A stretch of DNA of 21,651 nt from Verrucomicrobia bacterium UBA7008 (GTDB lineage Bacteria > Verrucomicrobiota > Kiritimatiellia > RFP12 > UBA1067). Where the stretch lies: positions 1,149 to 22,799 of the forward strand of contig DJXI01000077.1 in NCBI GenBank assembly GCA_002449695.1, given 5' to 3'. The notes below the pieces were generated by a model. The model worked only from the letters and a program-made list of their open reading frames with translations. It made no database searches and was not told the DNA's origin. Below are positions 1 through 7,843 of the stretch, one piece after another; the first letter of the stretch is position 1, and every line of letters starts with the position of its first letter. A program made the translations under genes and the position numbers.

Positions 1-287
1 TGTTCACGAACGTGGATATGCGTGTCCAGAAATGCGAGCACACATGTTCATGCACACGCGCCCATTAAGCAGCGTCGGACAAAGACGACGCCGCGCAAGA
101 AGGAGCGAATGGGCGGCAGTGCCGAATGGCGCACTGCACTGCGGGGCAATTCTAGAGGAGCTAGACCGCACGCTGGAAAGGTACACACGACGATGCGGCC
201 ATTCGCATGCGGCTGTCTGAGCAAAAACAACACCGCCCAGCCCCCGGAAGGGCACGGACGGCGAGAGGATTCAGATGAACAATCCCG
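1..287. other. Intergenic region downstream of uxaC
   Basis: No gene can be supported here. Several short frames are open on both strands, but they are arginine-rich or low in complexity, lack ribosome binding sites and match no family I recognise. The only structured element is the probable uxaC terminator at 223-261. A short direct repeat of ATGCGGC (about 194-200 and 207-213) is visible but has no evident role. Confidence 0.5.
223..261 (-). terminator. Probable intrinsic terminator of the eda-uxaC operon
   Basis: On the minus strand, about 27 bases after the uxaC stop, the arm at 261-251 (CCGTCCGTGCC) pairs with 242-233 (GGCTGGGCGG). The stem has roughly ten pairs, including two G-U pairs and one bulge, with an eight-base loop. 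A TGTTGTTTTT tract follows. The stem is imperfect, but its position and the U-rich tail fit a rho-independent terminator. Confidence 0.5.
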
Positions 288-1730
288 CTAGTTGGATGCC
301 TTGAACCCGAAGTACTCGTTCGCGTTGTTGAAGGAGATGTCGCGGACGATGCCGCCGAGCCATTTGAGGTCGTTCGGCAGCTCGCCCTTCTCCACCTCCT
401 CGCCGAGCTTCTGGCACAGGAGACGCCGGAAGTATTCGTGGCGGGTGTAGCTGAGGAACGAGCGGCTGTCCGTCAGCATGCCGACGAAGTTGCCGAGCGA
501 GCCGAGCGCCGCAAGCGCCTCGATCTGCTTGCGCATGCCGTCCTTCTGGTCGAGGAACCACCACGCCGCGCCGAGCTGGATCTTGCCGCGACAGGGCGCC
601 TTCTGGAAGCAGCCCATCACCGTCGCGAGCATCTCGTTGTCCTTCGGGTTGAGCGAGTAGAGGATGCAGCGCGGCAGCGCGTCTTCGCGCTCGAGGCGGT
701 CGAAGAGCTTGGCGAGGTTCTCCGTCACCGACCAGTCGCCGATGCAGTCGAAGCCCGTGTCCGGCCCCATCACGTCGTACATCGCGCCGTTCAGATCCCG
801 CAGGCAGTTGTAGTGCAGCTGCGTCGTCCAGTTCGCCCGGCAGTCCGCCTTCAACCCCTCGTACAGCCACGCGCTCTTGAACTTCAGCGCCTCCTCGGGC
901 GTGACCGCCTTGCCGCCGCGCGCCTTCCTGAAGATGCGCGCGACCTCCGTCTCGGTGTAGGGCGCGGCGAAGATCTCGGTGATGCCGTAGTCGGAGACGA
1001 CGCAGCCCGCCTGCGCAAAGAAGTCGTGGCGCTTGGCCATCGCCGCAAGGAAGTCGTCATATGTCCTGACGGCCATCCCCGCCGCCGCGCCGAGCCGGTC
1101 CATCCAGTCGTTCCAGACCTTCAGCGTCTCGATCTTCGACGCCTTGTCCGAGCGCCAGGCCGGACGGATCTGCGTCGCGAACGGCTGTTGCGCGATCGCG
1201 AGGTGGTGTTCGAGCGAGTCGACGGGATCGTCCGTCGTGCAGACGACGGCGACGTTCGACTTCTTCATGAGGCCGCGCGCCGAGAACCACTTCGCCTTCA
1301 GCTGCCTGTTGCACTTGTCGTAGATGCGCTTCGCGCTCGCGCCGCACAGCCGCTCGGTGACGCCGAAGTAGCGCGCGAGCTCCAGGTGCGACCAGTCGAA
1401 GAGCGGGTTCTTGACGAGCCGCTCCATCGTCTTGGCGAACGCCTCGAACTTCTCCCAGCCCGACGCGCAGCCGTCCGTGCCGCGCCCCGAGCAGAGGCGC
1501 TCGGCGAACCCATTGGAGCGCATCTGGCGCCACTTGTAGTGGTCGCCGCCAAGCCAGACGTCGGCGATGTCGGTCCAGCGCCTGTCCTCGGCGATCTCCA
1601 CCGGCGGCAGATGGCAGTGGTAGTCGATGATCGGCATCTTCTCCGCGTAGCCGTGGTAGAGCTCGCGCGCCGCCTTCGTCGTGAGCAGGAAGTCGGGATG
1701 GATGAACGGTTTCGCCTTCGTCGTCGCCAT
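288..1730 (-). CDS. uxaC: Glucuronate isomerase (uronate isomerase)
   Basis: 480 residues, close to the usual ~470 for UxaC. The enzyme converts D-glucuronate to D-fructuronate (and galacturonate to tagaturonate) in the cytoplasm and belongs to the amidohydrolase-fold uronate isomerase family. Residues 34-42 read IIDYHCHLP, the family's N-terminal metal-site HxH motif (H38, H40). Other family-typical stretches are DWSHLELARYFG and the C-terminal GGIVRDISFNNANEYFGF. The start at 1730 is set by an AAGGAA ribosome site whose first bases are the TAA stop of the preceding aldolase gene. Only 11 bases separate the two genes, so they are one operon and probably translationally coupled. An upstream extension in this frame runs antisense-like through eda and is not used. 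A probable terminator follows. Confidence 0.95.
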   Translation of the reverse strand: MATTKAKPFIHPDFLLTTKAARELYHGYAEKMPIIDYHCHLPPVEIAEDRRWTDIADVWLGGDHYKWRQMRSNGFAERLCSGRGTDGCASGWEKFEAFAKTMERLVKNPLFDWSHLELARYFGVTERLCGASAKRIYDKCNRQLKAKWFSARGLMKKSNVAVVCTTDDPVDSLEHHLAIAQQPFATQIRPAWRSDKASKIETLKVWNDWMDRLGAAAGMAVRTYDDFLAAMAKRHDFFAQAGCVVSDYGITEIFAAPYTETEVARIFRKARGGKAVTPEEALKFKSAWLYEGLKADCRANWTTQLHYNCLRDLNGAMYDVMGPDTGFDCIGDWSVTENLAKLFDRLEREDALPRCILYSLNPKDNEMLATVMGCFQKAPCRGKIQLGAAWWFLDQKDGMRKQIEALAALGSLGNFVGMLTDSRSFLSYTRHEYFRRLLCQKLGEEVEKGELPNDLKWLGGIVRDISFNNANEYFGFKASN

Positions 1731-1741
1731 GGTTCTGTTCC

Positions 1742-2386
1742 TTATTTGGATTTGATTTCCTTCGCGAGCGCCGCCGCGTCCGCCGCCAGCTTCTCGATGG
1801 CCGCCCAGTCGCCCGCCTTGATCGCGTCCTTCGGCGCGATCCAGGTGCCGCCGCAGCAGATGATCTCGGGCACGGCGAGGTAGTCGCCGACGTTCGACAG
1901 CTTCACGCCGCCCGTCGGCATGAACTTGACGCCCGTCCAGCGGAACGCGCCCAGGAGATCCTTGATGTACTTGACGCCGCCGGCCGATTCCGCCGGGAAG
2001 AACTTGACCATTTTGCAGCCGAGCGCGAGCGCCTGGCTCAGCTCCGAGGCCGTCGCCACGCCGGGGCAGAACGGCAGGCCGAGTTCGTTCGCCGCCTTGA
2101 CGATCGCGGGATCGAACCCGGGCGCGACGCACGCCTCCGCGCCCGCCGCCTTCGCCGCCGTGAGCTGCTGCAGCGTCAGCACCGTGCCCGCGATGAGCCG
2201 CGCGCCGGGGACTTCCGCCTTGATCTTCGCGATCGCCTCCGCCGCGCACGCGGTGCGGAAGGTGACTTCGAGAACCGGCAGCCCCCCCTTCACGAGCGCC
2301 TGCGCGAGCGGCACCGCCTTGGTGAGGTCGTCGATGACAATGACGGGGATGATGCCCGCGTCGCCGAGAGTTTTGATCATGTCCAT
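1742..2386 (-). CDS. eda: KDPG/KHG aldolase (2-dehydro-3-deoxy-6-phosphogluconate aldolase)
   Basis: 214 residues, the normal length for this TIM-barrel class I aldolase. It splits 2-keto-3-deoxy-6-phosphogluconate into pyruvate and glyceraldehyde-3-phosphate, the last step of hexuronate breakdown. The Schiff-base lysine is K128 in KMVKFFPAE, and the catalytic glutamate is E40 in VLEVTFRT. PGFDP and PTGGV phosphate-site motifs are present. ATG 2386 is chosen because AAGGAA lies nine bases upstream. An in-frame upstream ATG at 2452 sits on the predicted -10/start region and would add 22 residues unlike the family. It is the first gene of an operon with uxaC. Its promoter carries a palindrome shared with kdgK, the gene that makes its substrate. 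Confidence 0.95.
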   Translation of the reverse strand: MDMIKTLGDAGIIPVIVIDDLTKAVPLAQALVKGGLPVLEVTFRTACAAEAIAKIKAEVPGARLIAGTVLTLQQLTAAKAAGAEACVAPGFDPAIVKAANELGLPFCPGVATASELSQALALGCKMVKFFPAESAGGVKYIKDLLGAFRWTGVKFMPTGGVKLSNVGDYLAVPEIICCGGTWIAPKDAIKAGDWAAIEKLAADAAALAKEIKSK

Positions 2387-2452
2387 TGTTCTGATTTCCT
2401 TATGGTGGTTTTCCGGGCGGCCGAACGCCACGGACTTTGCCAGATGCCGCAT

Positions 2453-2458
2453 ATTTTA
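2453..2458 (-). promoter_or_regulatory. -10 element of the eda-uxaC promoter
   Basis: The minus strand reads TAAAAT followed by ATGCGG. No good -35 hexamer lies 16-18 bases upstream. A palindrome at 2482-2495 sits there instead, centred near -42, a position typical of class II activator sites. The predicted transcript starts near 2446 and leaves a leader of about 60 bases before eda. Confidence 0.55.
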
Positions 2459-2481
2459 CCAAAAACCGCGCCCTCGCGCAC

Positions 2482-2495
2482 TACCCAGTTGGGTA
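2482..2495. promoter_or_regulatory. Palindromic operator candidate upstream of eda-uxaC
   Basis: TACCCA-GT-TGGGTA is a perfect inverted repeat with a two-base centre; flanking C and G extend it to 2481-2496. A matching palindrome (TACCCG-TT-CGGGTA) lies at 9027-9040 in front of kdgK. Both are preceded by GCAC and both end exactly 23 bases from the -10 box of their gene. The bound protein is unknown. The XylR-like regulator encoded at 9257 is the nearest candidate, although AraC-type proteins usually bind direct repeats. Confidence 0.6.
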
Positions 2496-2673
2496 GAGGA
2501 TGAACCCCCAAATCTTGAAGAGATACTTGGGAAGCATCATCGCGAAGCAGCAGAAATAGCCGTTCGCGCGGTTGGCGCGGACGTTCTCGACGTTGAGCAA
2601 AATATTCTTCTATGTCCTTGCGCCCTGTCTACACCGGCCGGGACCAAAGGTTACACCGCATCCGTTTACAGGC

Positions 2674-2706
2674 GGGCGGACCTCCGGCCGTGCCGGGGGT
2701 CCGCCC
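2674..2706. repeat. REP-like GC-rich palindrome
   Basis: A nine-base stem (GGGCGGACC / GGTCCGCCC) encloses a second five-base stem (CCGGC / GCCGG) with a CGT loop. It starts 21 bases after the stop of the giant secreted protein. No U tract follows on the minus strand, so it is not a standard terminator. It could still stabilise the mRNA 3' end or be an interspersed REP-type element. A similar GGGCGG...CCGCCC hairpin lies at 21608-21631. Confidence 0.5.
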
Positions 2707-2727
2707 TTTGTGCCTGTGCCTGAAGCA

Positions 2728-5700
2728 TCAGTTGCCAGACGGAACCGGAGCGTCCTCGATCGTGACACCGACCTTGTAGAACCCGGCGGCGGCGCTAGCG
2801 GGCGTGAATTCCTCCTCGCTGCCGAGCTCGTAGCTCGTGGTCGGCTCGGTGGGCCACTGGTCCGTGAGGCTCGCCTTCTCATAGACGTTGAGCATCACCT
2901 TGTAGCCAGCCTTCGCGGTGGCGTCGAGCGAAACGACGACCTTGCCGTTCTTGACCTCGATGGTGGGCGTGACGTCCTTCTCGACATCGCCGGTCTCTTC
3001 ATCGAGGAGGCCGAGCGCGTAGGCCTGGGCGTAGGTTACGCCGCTGGTCGTGCCCTCGACGGCATCGGTGAGAGCCTTGCCTTCGGGAATCTTCTCCGCA
3101 AGCGCGGCCTGCACCGCAGTGTCGATGTTGAACGTCTTGCCGTCAGCACCGCCCGGGAAGCCCTGCGGAATCTGCGAGAGCGAGTAGACCTTGTAGGTCT
3201 TGTCGGCCACCGTTTCATCAGCGAGGTTCTTGACTTCCCAGTTGAGAGATGCGTCACCGGCGTTGACGACCGTGAGGTTGTCTATGGTGCTGACAATCTT
3301 CACCGTCGGCGCGTACGTCGTATCGAACGGAATCAGATAGACGTTCGCAGGATCGAACGAGCCGCCGTTGATTGTGAGCGTCGAGGACTTGGAGGCGTTG
3401 TTTCCGCTATAGGAGAGCGACTGGACATTGCCCTTGTGCGTTCCGCCGTTGATTGTCGCAACGCCCCAGTTCATGATCGTGAAGGTAAGGCCCGTGTAGC
3501 CCTTGTCGTTGGCGATGACTTCGAGCGTGCCGCCGTTCATCACGAACTCGCCGACGCCGGGGTCTTCGTCGACCTTGACGCAGGTGTAGTCGCTGACGAG
3601 CGAACCAGAGGCGAGCGTGAGCTTGCCTTTGAGGCGGATGAGCGAAGCCGGGTTCTTCGTGTTGCCGGACGCAACAGGCGTACCCTTGACCATACCGGTC
3701 GTTCCGGTCGCATCGAGGATCGTCACCTCGGCGCCGCTCGGAATGTCAAGAACGTAGTAGCTGTTCGCAAGACGCTGGATGACATGTCCGTTGAGGTTGA
3801 GCGACAGGGTCTTCGTCGCAGGGAAGACGATTGCGCCATCGCCCGCACCCAGCGTGATGTCCGCGAGGAGTTGGATTGTATCGCCGCCCATAGCTTCTTC
3901 GAGCGCCTTGGCGAGCGTCGCGTATTTCGCCGTTCCGATGGCGGCAACGAACTCACGCAGCGTATATACTCTCGTTTCAGAGTTCCAGGTGAAGTAGTCG
4001 TTCCACTTACCGGTATCCGTGAACTCTTCGTCGAGAACGTTGACGACACTTCCCTGCGCGGGATACAGCGAATAGACGGTTGCTATCGCTTCAGCGACAG
4101 AATCGTATCCGCGTCCAGTCGAGTCGGTAGCGGCGTATGTCGGCGCGACATAGAGGACGAGACCGCCCTTGTCCGCATCATAGACGAGCGTCTGCTCCGT
4201 CGCTTCGCCGTTGACGGTGACGGGGATCTGCTCACCGGCGACGCCGTTCGGACCGTAGAGAGCACCCGCATCCTTTCCGGAGTCGCCGTTATTTGTAAGC
4301 GACAGCGACACAAGGCAATCCTCGCCCTGAGGAGCCGCATCAAAGTCAACAGCGTCGATGCGGAGCGCAAACTGCGTACCAACCTCAATCGTCCCAGCCC
4401 CGGATGCATCAAGCACGTTAGCGTAATAATACGCAACATATCCTGGATTCCACGCCTTTGAACCCGACCCCGAAATCGTCGCTTTCTCAAACTTCAACGT
4501 ACCATCAACCTTCAACGCAGGCATCTGAATCACACGCTCATGATTCCAAGCCAACTCGTTTGCCGAAAGAGGATTGCCGTTGTTAATGGAAACCGTACCG
4601 CCTGATGCGACGCGGACTTTGGAAATGACGTCCGAATTGGGCAAATACGTGTTGTTTCCTGTAAACGAGGTAACGGTTATTGTCGAATTCAAACCACCGT
4701 ACCACTTAAGATTGGCGTTTGAAGACCAGTTGTAGCCGATCACGACTTCGCACTCGGATTCGTTGGAGACTGTGGGTGCAAATTGCGGCGCAACGGCAAG
4801 CGTGACCGAGCCGCTGAAATCGTCGCCGACCCAAATATGCGGCGCGGAATAGCTGTACGTGACCGAGCCGGTGCCGGAGACGAGATTTGTCAGCACGCAG
4901 TTTGCGTTGCCGCACGTGATTGTGCCCGACCAGTCCTCAAGCGCGTCGATTGCATATTTCTTGTTCCCGGCGGCAAAATTGATCATGCCGCTGCCGGTAA
5001 CCTTCTTGAAGACGCTTGCCGTCCCGCTGGAGCCGTTCGCAGTCGTATATGTCCCGGTAACCTTGACCGTCGGATTGACCTGCGCATAGACCGTTGAACC
5101 CGCGCCGGGATAGCCGGTGAAATTACCGGCGATTTCGACGACGGAGCCATCTACACCGTAAGTGTTGAACTGGAGTCCCTCTCCGTTGGCATTCGTAGCG
5201 TCCCATGCCACCACAAACGTACCAGTCCAGTTGACGAACCAGGACGCATTGAACGAAGCAGGGGCCTTGGTGTACTTGATCGCGCCGGCACCAGAGAGCG
5301 TGCCGGAGAAGACGACATCATCCGTGACGGCGACTGTGACGCCGGCGGGAATCGTAACGGCCTCGGAGGTGGCCGCGACGAGCGTGACGGTGTCGCCGTT
5401 CTGAGCGGCGGCGAGAGCCTTGGCGAGCGACGGATAGCCAGTGCTGTTCAGCGAGGCAATCACGCGGGTCGAGGTATAGACGCCGTTCGCATACGACCAG
5501 CCTGCTTTTTCAACTTCCGCCGCCTCGGGAGCGAGAACATTTACAGTGGAAGCGTAAGCGGCATCGGCGGCATCAAGCGCTTTCTCGACAGTGGCGTAAC
5601 CGGTGGTCGATTCATCGTCCGCGACAACCTGCGCGGCTGCGAGGTAGATACCCTTCTGATTGTCGAGAGTATCAACGCAGAGGTCGGCTGCAGCGCCGTT

Positions 5701-7644
5701 GACCTTCGTAGAGGCGAGGTCGTCAACATTGAAGTTGCTGCCAGCCTTGACGAGGGCCGTGCCGTAGCCCGCCTTGGAAACAATGTCTCCGAACGCAACC
5801 TTTTCGTAGCTTCCGGCAGATATCGTGCCGCTATAGTCTTTCAAGGACGTAATGACATACCATCTGGTCGCCTGCGCATTCGACATCGTAAGATTGCCGG
5901 TGCCGGTAATAACGGCAAAAGTCGCGTTGGTGGTATCCTTGTTGCCGTTGTCGATTGTCATGTTCGCCGAGAGTTTGAGCGCAGGAGCGATCGACGAGCC
6001 AATGACGGGGTAGCCGCCCGTGAAGTCCTGGAGAAGCTCGACGGTCGTGCCGGTGGCACCATAGAGGTTGAAATCAACGTTATTGCCGCTGACGTTGAAG
6101 TCGAGCGCCACGGTGCAGCCGGCGTTGAACATGCCGATGTCGCCGGAGGCAATCGCGGACTTCAGCGTCAGCTTTTGGGTCTGGACCGTGCCAACAAGCG
6201 CACCCTTGACATTGTCGTTTTCCGTCTCGCCGCTGTTGGTCAGCGTCCCCGTATTGGAGCAGCCTTCGAGAACCGCGTCATCGGCACTGTAGGCGAGGAT
6301 GCCAGCAAAGCCCGTCGCATCGTTCTCCTCATTTACATATGAAATGTCGAGTGCACCCGTGTTGGAGCAGTTCTGGAACGTAACGGGCGTAGAGCCGACC
6401 TTATGCTGGACAATGGCGCAGATGCCGCCGAGCTTGGTGTAGGCGCCATAGATTGTAGCGTTGTTGGTGCAGTTCTTGATGAGAGTGCCATTCTCGCCGC
6501 CGCCGCACGCACGGACGACGATACCGGCCATGTTGTGGGTGCCGGGCTTCTCGGACGAGAGGAAAGAGCCGGCCGCAGTGAGGTTTTCAAGCGTCGCGCC
6601 ATTACCGGCGTTGCCGACGATGGCATAGCCGAACTCGCCAGAGGTCGCGGCGGTCGAAATGTTCTCGACGGTGAGGTTCTTGATCGTGCCGCCGTTGACC
6701 TGGTTGAAGATACCGCCGTAGTTGCGAGCGGTCATCGTCACATTGGAAATCTTGAAGTTGCCGCCATCATATGTTCCGGTGAAAGGCGTGCCTGCCGTCG
6801 GATTGGCATTGTAAACACCGATACCGGCGAATGCGCCAGCATCTGTCATGTCGATATTGGCGGTCTGGACAAAGCACTTGTCGGCGCTCTTGCCTGCATT
6901 AACGGCATCCGCGAGAGCCTTGAGGTCGGCAACCGACCTGATTTCGAACGGATGCTCGGCAGTGCCGTCCATTACGGTTTCGTCGCTGAAAGTGAGCGTC
7001 GCGCCGTTCAGCGCAGCGGTGAGAGCATCGGTGTAGTTGAGGTAGTACTGCTCGGGATCGCTTGCGTCCTCATCCTTGGCAATCCAGCCTGTCGGAGCAC
7101 CGCCGAAAGGATCGGTCGTGCGGGCGACAAAGTTGTCGAGCTTGCCCGAGCCCTTGAATTCCATTTCCGATATGCTGTTGTCCGCGCCCGCCCCCGTGAA
7201 CGCATTCTCCTGAACCTTCACGCCATCAACATAGACGTAGAAGTCAGCGGTGCCAGAGGGAACAACCGTAAGACGATGCCATCCCTCCGTGACCACTTTC
7301 GATATCTTTGTAACATCGCTTCCGACAACGACAAGGCAATCATCCGCCTTGTCTACATAAACGCCAAGCTTCTCGCCTTCTTCAAGACCGCAGGCTTCGT
7401 CGCAGGCGACGAACTGGATGTACACGTCAAGTATGTTTCCGCCATTGGCATCAGACGTGTACGATTCGTCAAGTTCCAGGTACTTGTCGCCGAAGCTAGC
7501 AAACGGATAATTTGCAGCGACGGAAGGAGCATCGCCCGCATAGGCGGTGCCGTCGGCACCTTCGAAATCTAGCTGATTCGTTATCTCTGCGGAGGCAACT
7601 ACCGCAGTTGCAGCAGCAGCCAGCGCAATTAGTAGTTTTTTCAT
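2728..7644 (-). CDS. Very large secreted repeat protein (LamG-like N terminus, beta-helix/GLUG-like body)
   Basis: 1638 residues. A clear signal peptide (residues 1-19, MKKLLIALAAAATAVVASA) points to export. Residues ~20-190 resemble a concanavalin/LamG-like jelly roll (DFEGADGT..., WHRLTVVPSG...FYVYVDG). Residues ~240-520 have the GLUG/parallel beta-helix look: FTGTYDGG..., NYGGIFN, GTIKNLTVEN, and repeated NCSNTGAL/GCSNTGTL. At least four copies of a short motif of the form GYxSLxKALxxAxxGDTVxLL appear near residues 680, 740, 1180 and 1240, separating low-complexity Gly/Thr/Asn-rich beta stretches. A beta-rich ending (~1570-1636) has no recognisable sorting signal. The start at 7644 has AGGGAG six bases upstream; the longer frame only adds a non-secretory leader. 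It is probably a surface protein, perhaps binding polysaccharide given its place between hexuronate genes. That role is inference and no catalytic motif is visible. Confidence 0.75.
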   Translation of the reverse strand: MKKLLIALAAAATAVVASAEITNQLDFEGADGTAYAGDAPSVAANYPFASFGDKYLELDESYTSDANGGNILDVYIQFVACDEACGLEEGEKLGVYVDKADDCLVVVGSDVTKISKVVTEGWHRLTVVPSGTADFYVYVDGVKVQENAFTGAGADNSISEMEFKGSGKLDNFVARTTDPFGGAPTGWIAKDEDASDPEQYYLNYTDALTAALNGATLTFSDETVMDGTAEHPFEIRSVADLKALADAVNAGKSADKCFVQTANIDMTDAGAFAGIGVYNANPTAGTPFTGTYDGGNFKISNVTMTARNYGGIFNQVNGGTIKNLTVENISTAATSGEFGYAIVGNAGNGATLENLTAAGSFLSSEKPGTHNMAGIVVRACGGGENGTLIKNCTNNATIYGAYTKLGGICAIVQHKVGSTPVTFQNCSNTGALDISYVNEENDATGFAGILAYSADDAVLEGCSNTGTLTNSGETENDNVKGALVGTVQTQKLTLKSAIASGDIGMFNAGCTVALDFNVSGNNVDFNLYGATGTTVELLQDFTGGYPVIGSSIAPALKLSANMTIDNGNKDTTNATFAVITGTGNLTMSNAQATRWYVITSLKDYSGTISAGSYEKVAFGDIVSKAGYGTALVKAGSNFNVDDLASTKVNGAAADLCVDTLDNQKGIYLAAAQVVADDESTTGYATVEKALDAADAAYASTVNVLAPEAAEVEKAGWSYANGVYTSTRVIASLNSTGYPSLAKALAAAQNGDTVTLVAATSEAVTIPAGVTVAVTDDVVFSGTLSGAGAIKYTKAPASFNASWFVNWTGTFVVAWDATNANGEGLQFNTYGVDGSVVEIAGNFTGYPGAGSTVYAQVNPTVKVTGTYTTANGSSGTASVFKKVTGSGMINFAAGNKKYAIDALEDWSGTITCGNANCVLTNLVSGTGSVTYSYSAPHIWVGDDFSGSVTLAVAPQFAPTVSNESECEVVIGYNWSSNANLKWYGGLNSTITVTSFTGNNTYLPNSDVISKVRVASGGTVSINNGNPLSANELAWNHERVIQMPALKVDGTLKFEKATISGSGSKAWNPGYVAYYYANVLDASGAGTIEVGTQFALRIDAVDFDAAPQGEDCLVSLSLTNNGDSGKDAGALYGPNGVAGEQIPVTVNGEATEQTLVYDADKGGLVLYVAPTYAATDSTGRGYDSVAEAIATVYSLYPAQGSVVNVLDEEFTDTGKWNDYFTWNSETRVYTLREFVAAIGTAKYATLAKALEEAMGGDTIQLLADITLGAGDGAIVFPATKTLSLNLNGHVIQRLANSYYVLDIPSGAEVTILDATGTTGMVKGTPVASGNTKNPASLIRLKGKLTLASGSLVSDYTCVKVDEDPGVGEFVMNGGTLEVIANDKGYTGLTFTIMNWGVATINGGTHKGNVQSLSYSGNNASKSSTLTINGGSFDPANVYLIPFDTTYAPTVKIVSTIDNLTVVNAGDASLNWEVKNLADETVADKTYKVYSLSQIPQGFPGGADGKTFNIDTAVQAALAEKIPEGKALTDAVEGTTSGVTYAQAYALGLLDEETGDVEKDVTPTIEVKNGKVVVSLDATAKAGYKVMLNVYEKASLTDQWPTEPTTSYELGSEEEFTPASAAAGFYKVGVTIEDAPVPSGN

Positions 7645-7698
7645 CGACTTCTCCCTTCTTGTTAGGTTGTCCCGACAGACCCTCCGCCGAGCATGCGC

Positions 7699-7720
7699 AT
7701 ATGATAGCATATTATCATAT
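7699..7720. promoter_or_regulatory. Inverted repeat over the -10/spacer of the giant gene's promoter
   Basis: ATATGATA and TATCATAT are perfect eight-base arms separated by GCATAT. The repeat covers the -10 box and the spacer, a position where a bound repressor would block transcription. The regulator is unknown, and an AT-rich palindrome could also arise by chance. Confidence 0.4.
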
Positions 7721-7729
7721 CCCCCGCAA
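7701..7729 (-). promoter_or_regulatory. Promoter of the giant secreted protein gene
   Basis: On the minus strand, TTGCGG (7729-7724), a 17-base spacer and TATCAT (7706-7701) form a sigma-70-like promoter with a TGC extended -10. The -35 box lies inside the hairpin of the first tandem repeat copy. The expected start is near 7694, giving a leader of about 50 bases. Confidence 0.6.
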
Positions 7730-7775
7730 GGGGGAAAAGCAAAAAAATTCCCCCGCAAGGGGGAAAAGCAAAAAA
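7721..7775. repeat. Two tandem copies of a hairpin/poly-A unit
   Basis: Two identical 26-base units, 7721-7746 and 7750-7775, each consist of a CCCCC-GCAA-GGGGG hairpin followed by AAAAGCAAAAAA, with a period of 29. Read on the minus strand, the 7750-7775 hairpin is followed by AATTTTTTTG, so it can act as a second terminator behind kdgK. The 7721-7746 copy supplies the -35 box of the next gene's promoter. Confidence 0.75.
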
Positions 7776-7788
7776 TGCTCGATTAAAA

Positions 7789-7816
7789 AAACATCCCTTC
7801 GGCCGAAGGGATGTTT
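7789..7816 (-). terminator. Intrinsic terminator of kdgK
   Basis: A 28-base perfect palindrome (core CATCCCTTCGGCCGAAGGGATG) lies about 27 bases beyond the kdgK stop. On the minus strand it runs into a T7 tract. This is a textbook rho-independent terminator, backed up by the next hairpin at 7750-7763. Confidence 0.9.
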
Positions 7817-7843
7817 CGATTTGAAGGACGGTTGTCTTTTCGG

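Larger units (their letters stand above)
2387..2727. other. Intergenic region between the giant secreted protein and eda
   Basis: This holds the eda promoter and operator (2453-2496) and a strong palindrome at 2674-2706. It also holds a 39-codon minus-strand frame at 2481-2600 (TTG to TAG) with about 85% G/C at third positions, ending inside the operator. That frame reads like coding sequence (for example NGYFCCFAMMLPKYLFKIW), but it has no convincing start or ribosome site and I do not recognise it. It could be the tail of a lost gene. Confidence 0.4.

Noticed and set aside
22..291. Plus-strand frame of 89 codons overlapping the uxaC 3' end
   Set aside because: Starts with GTG without a ribosome site, has Arg-rich low-complexity translation, and crosses the uxaC terminator.
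438..1883. A 481-codon plus-strand open frame opposite uxaC and eda
   Set aside because: Arg/Ala/Val-rich translation with no motif, no ribosome site, and it runs across two clearly real minus-strand genes.
2572..4461. A 629-codon plus-strand frame opposite the giant secreted protein
   Set aside because: Rich in Arg, Asp and Val without repeats or motifs; the minus frame has the signal peptide and the repeats.
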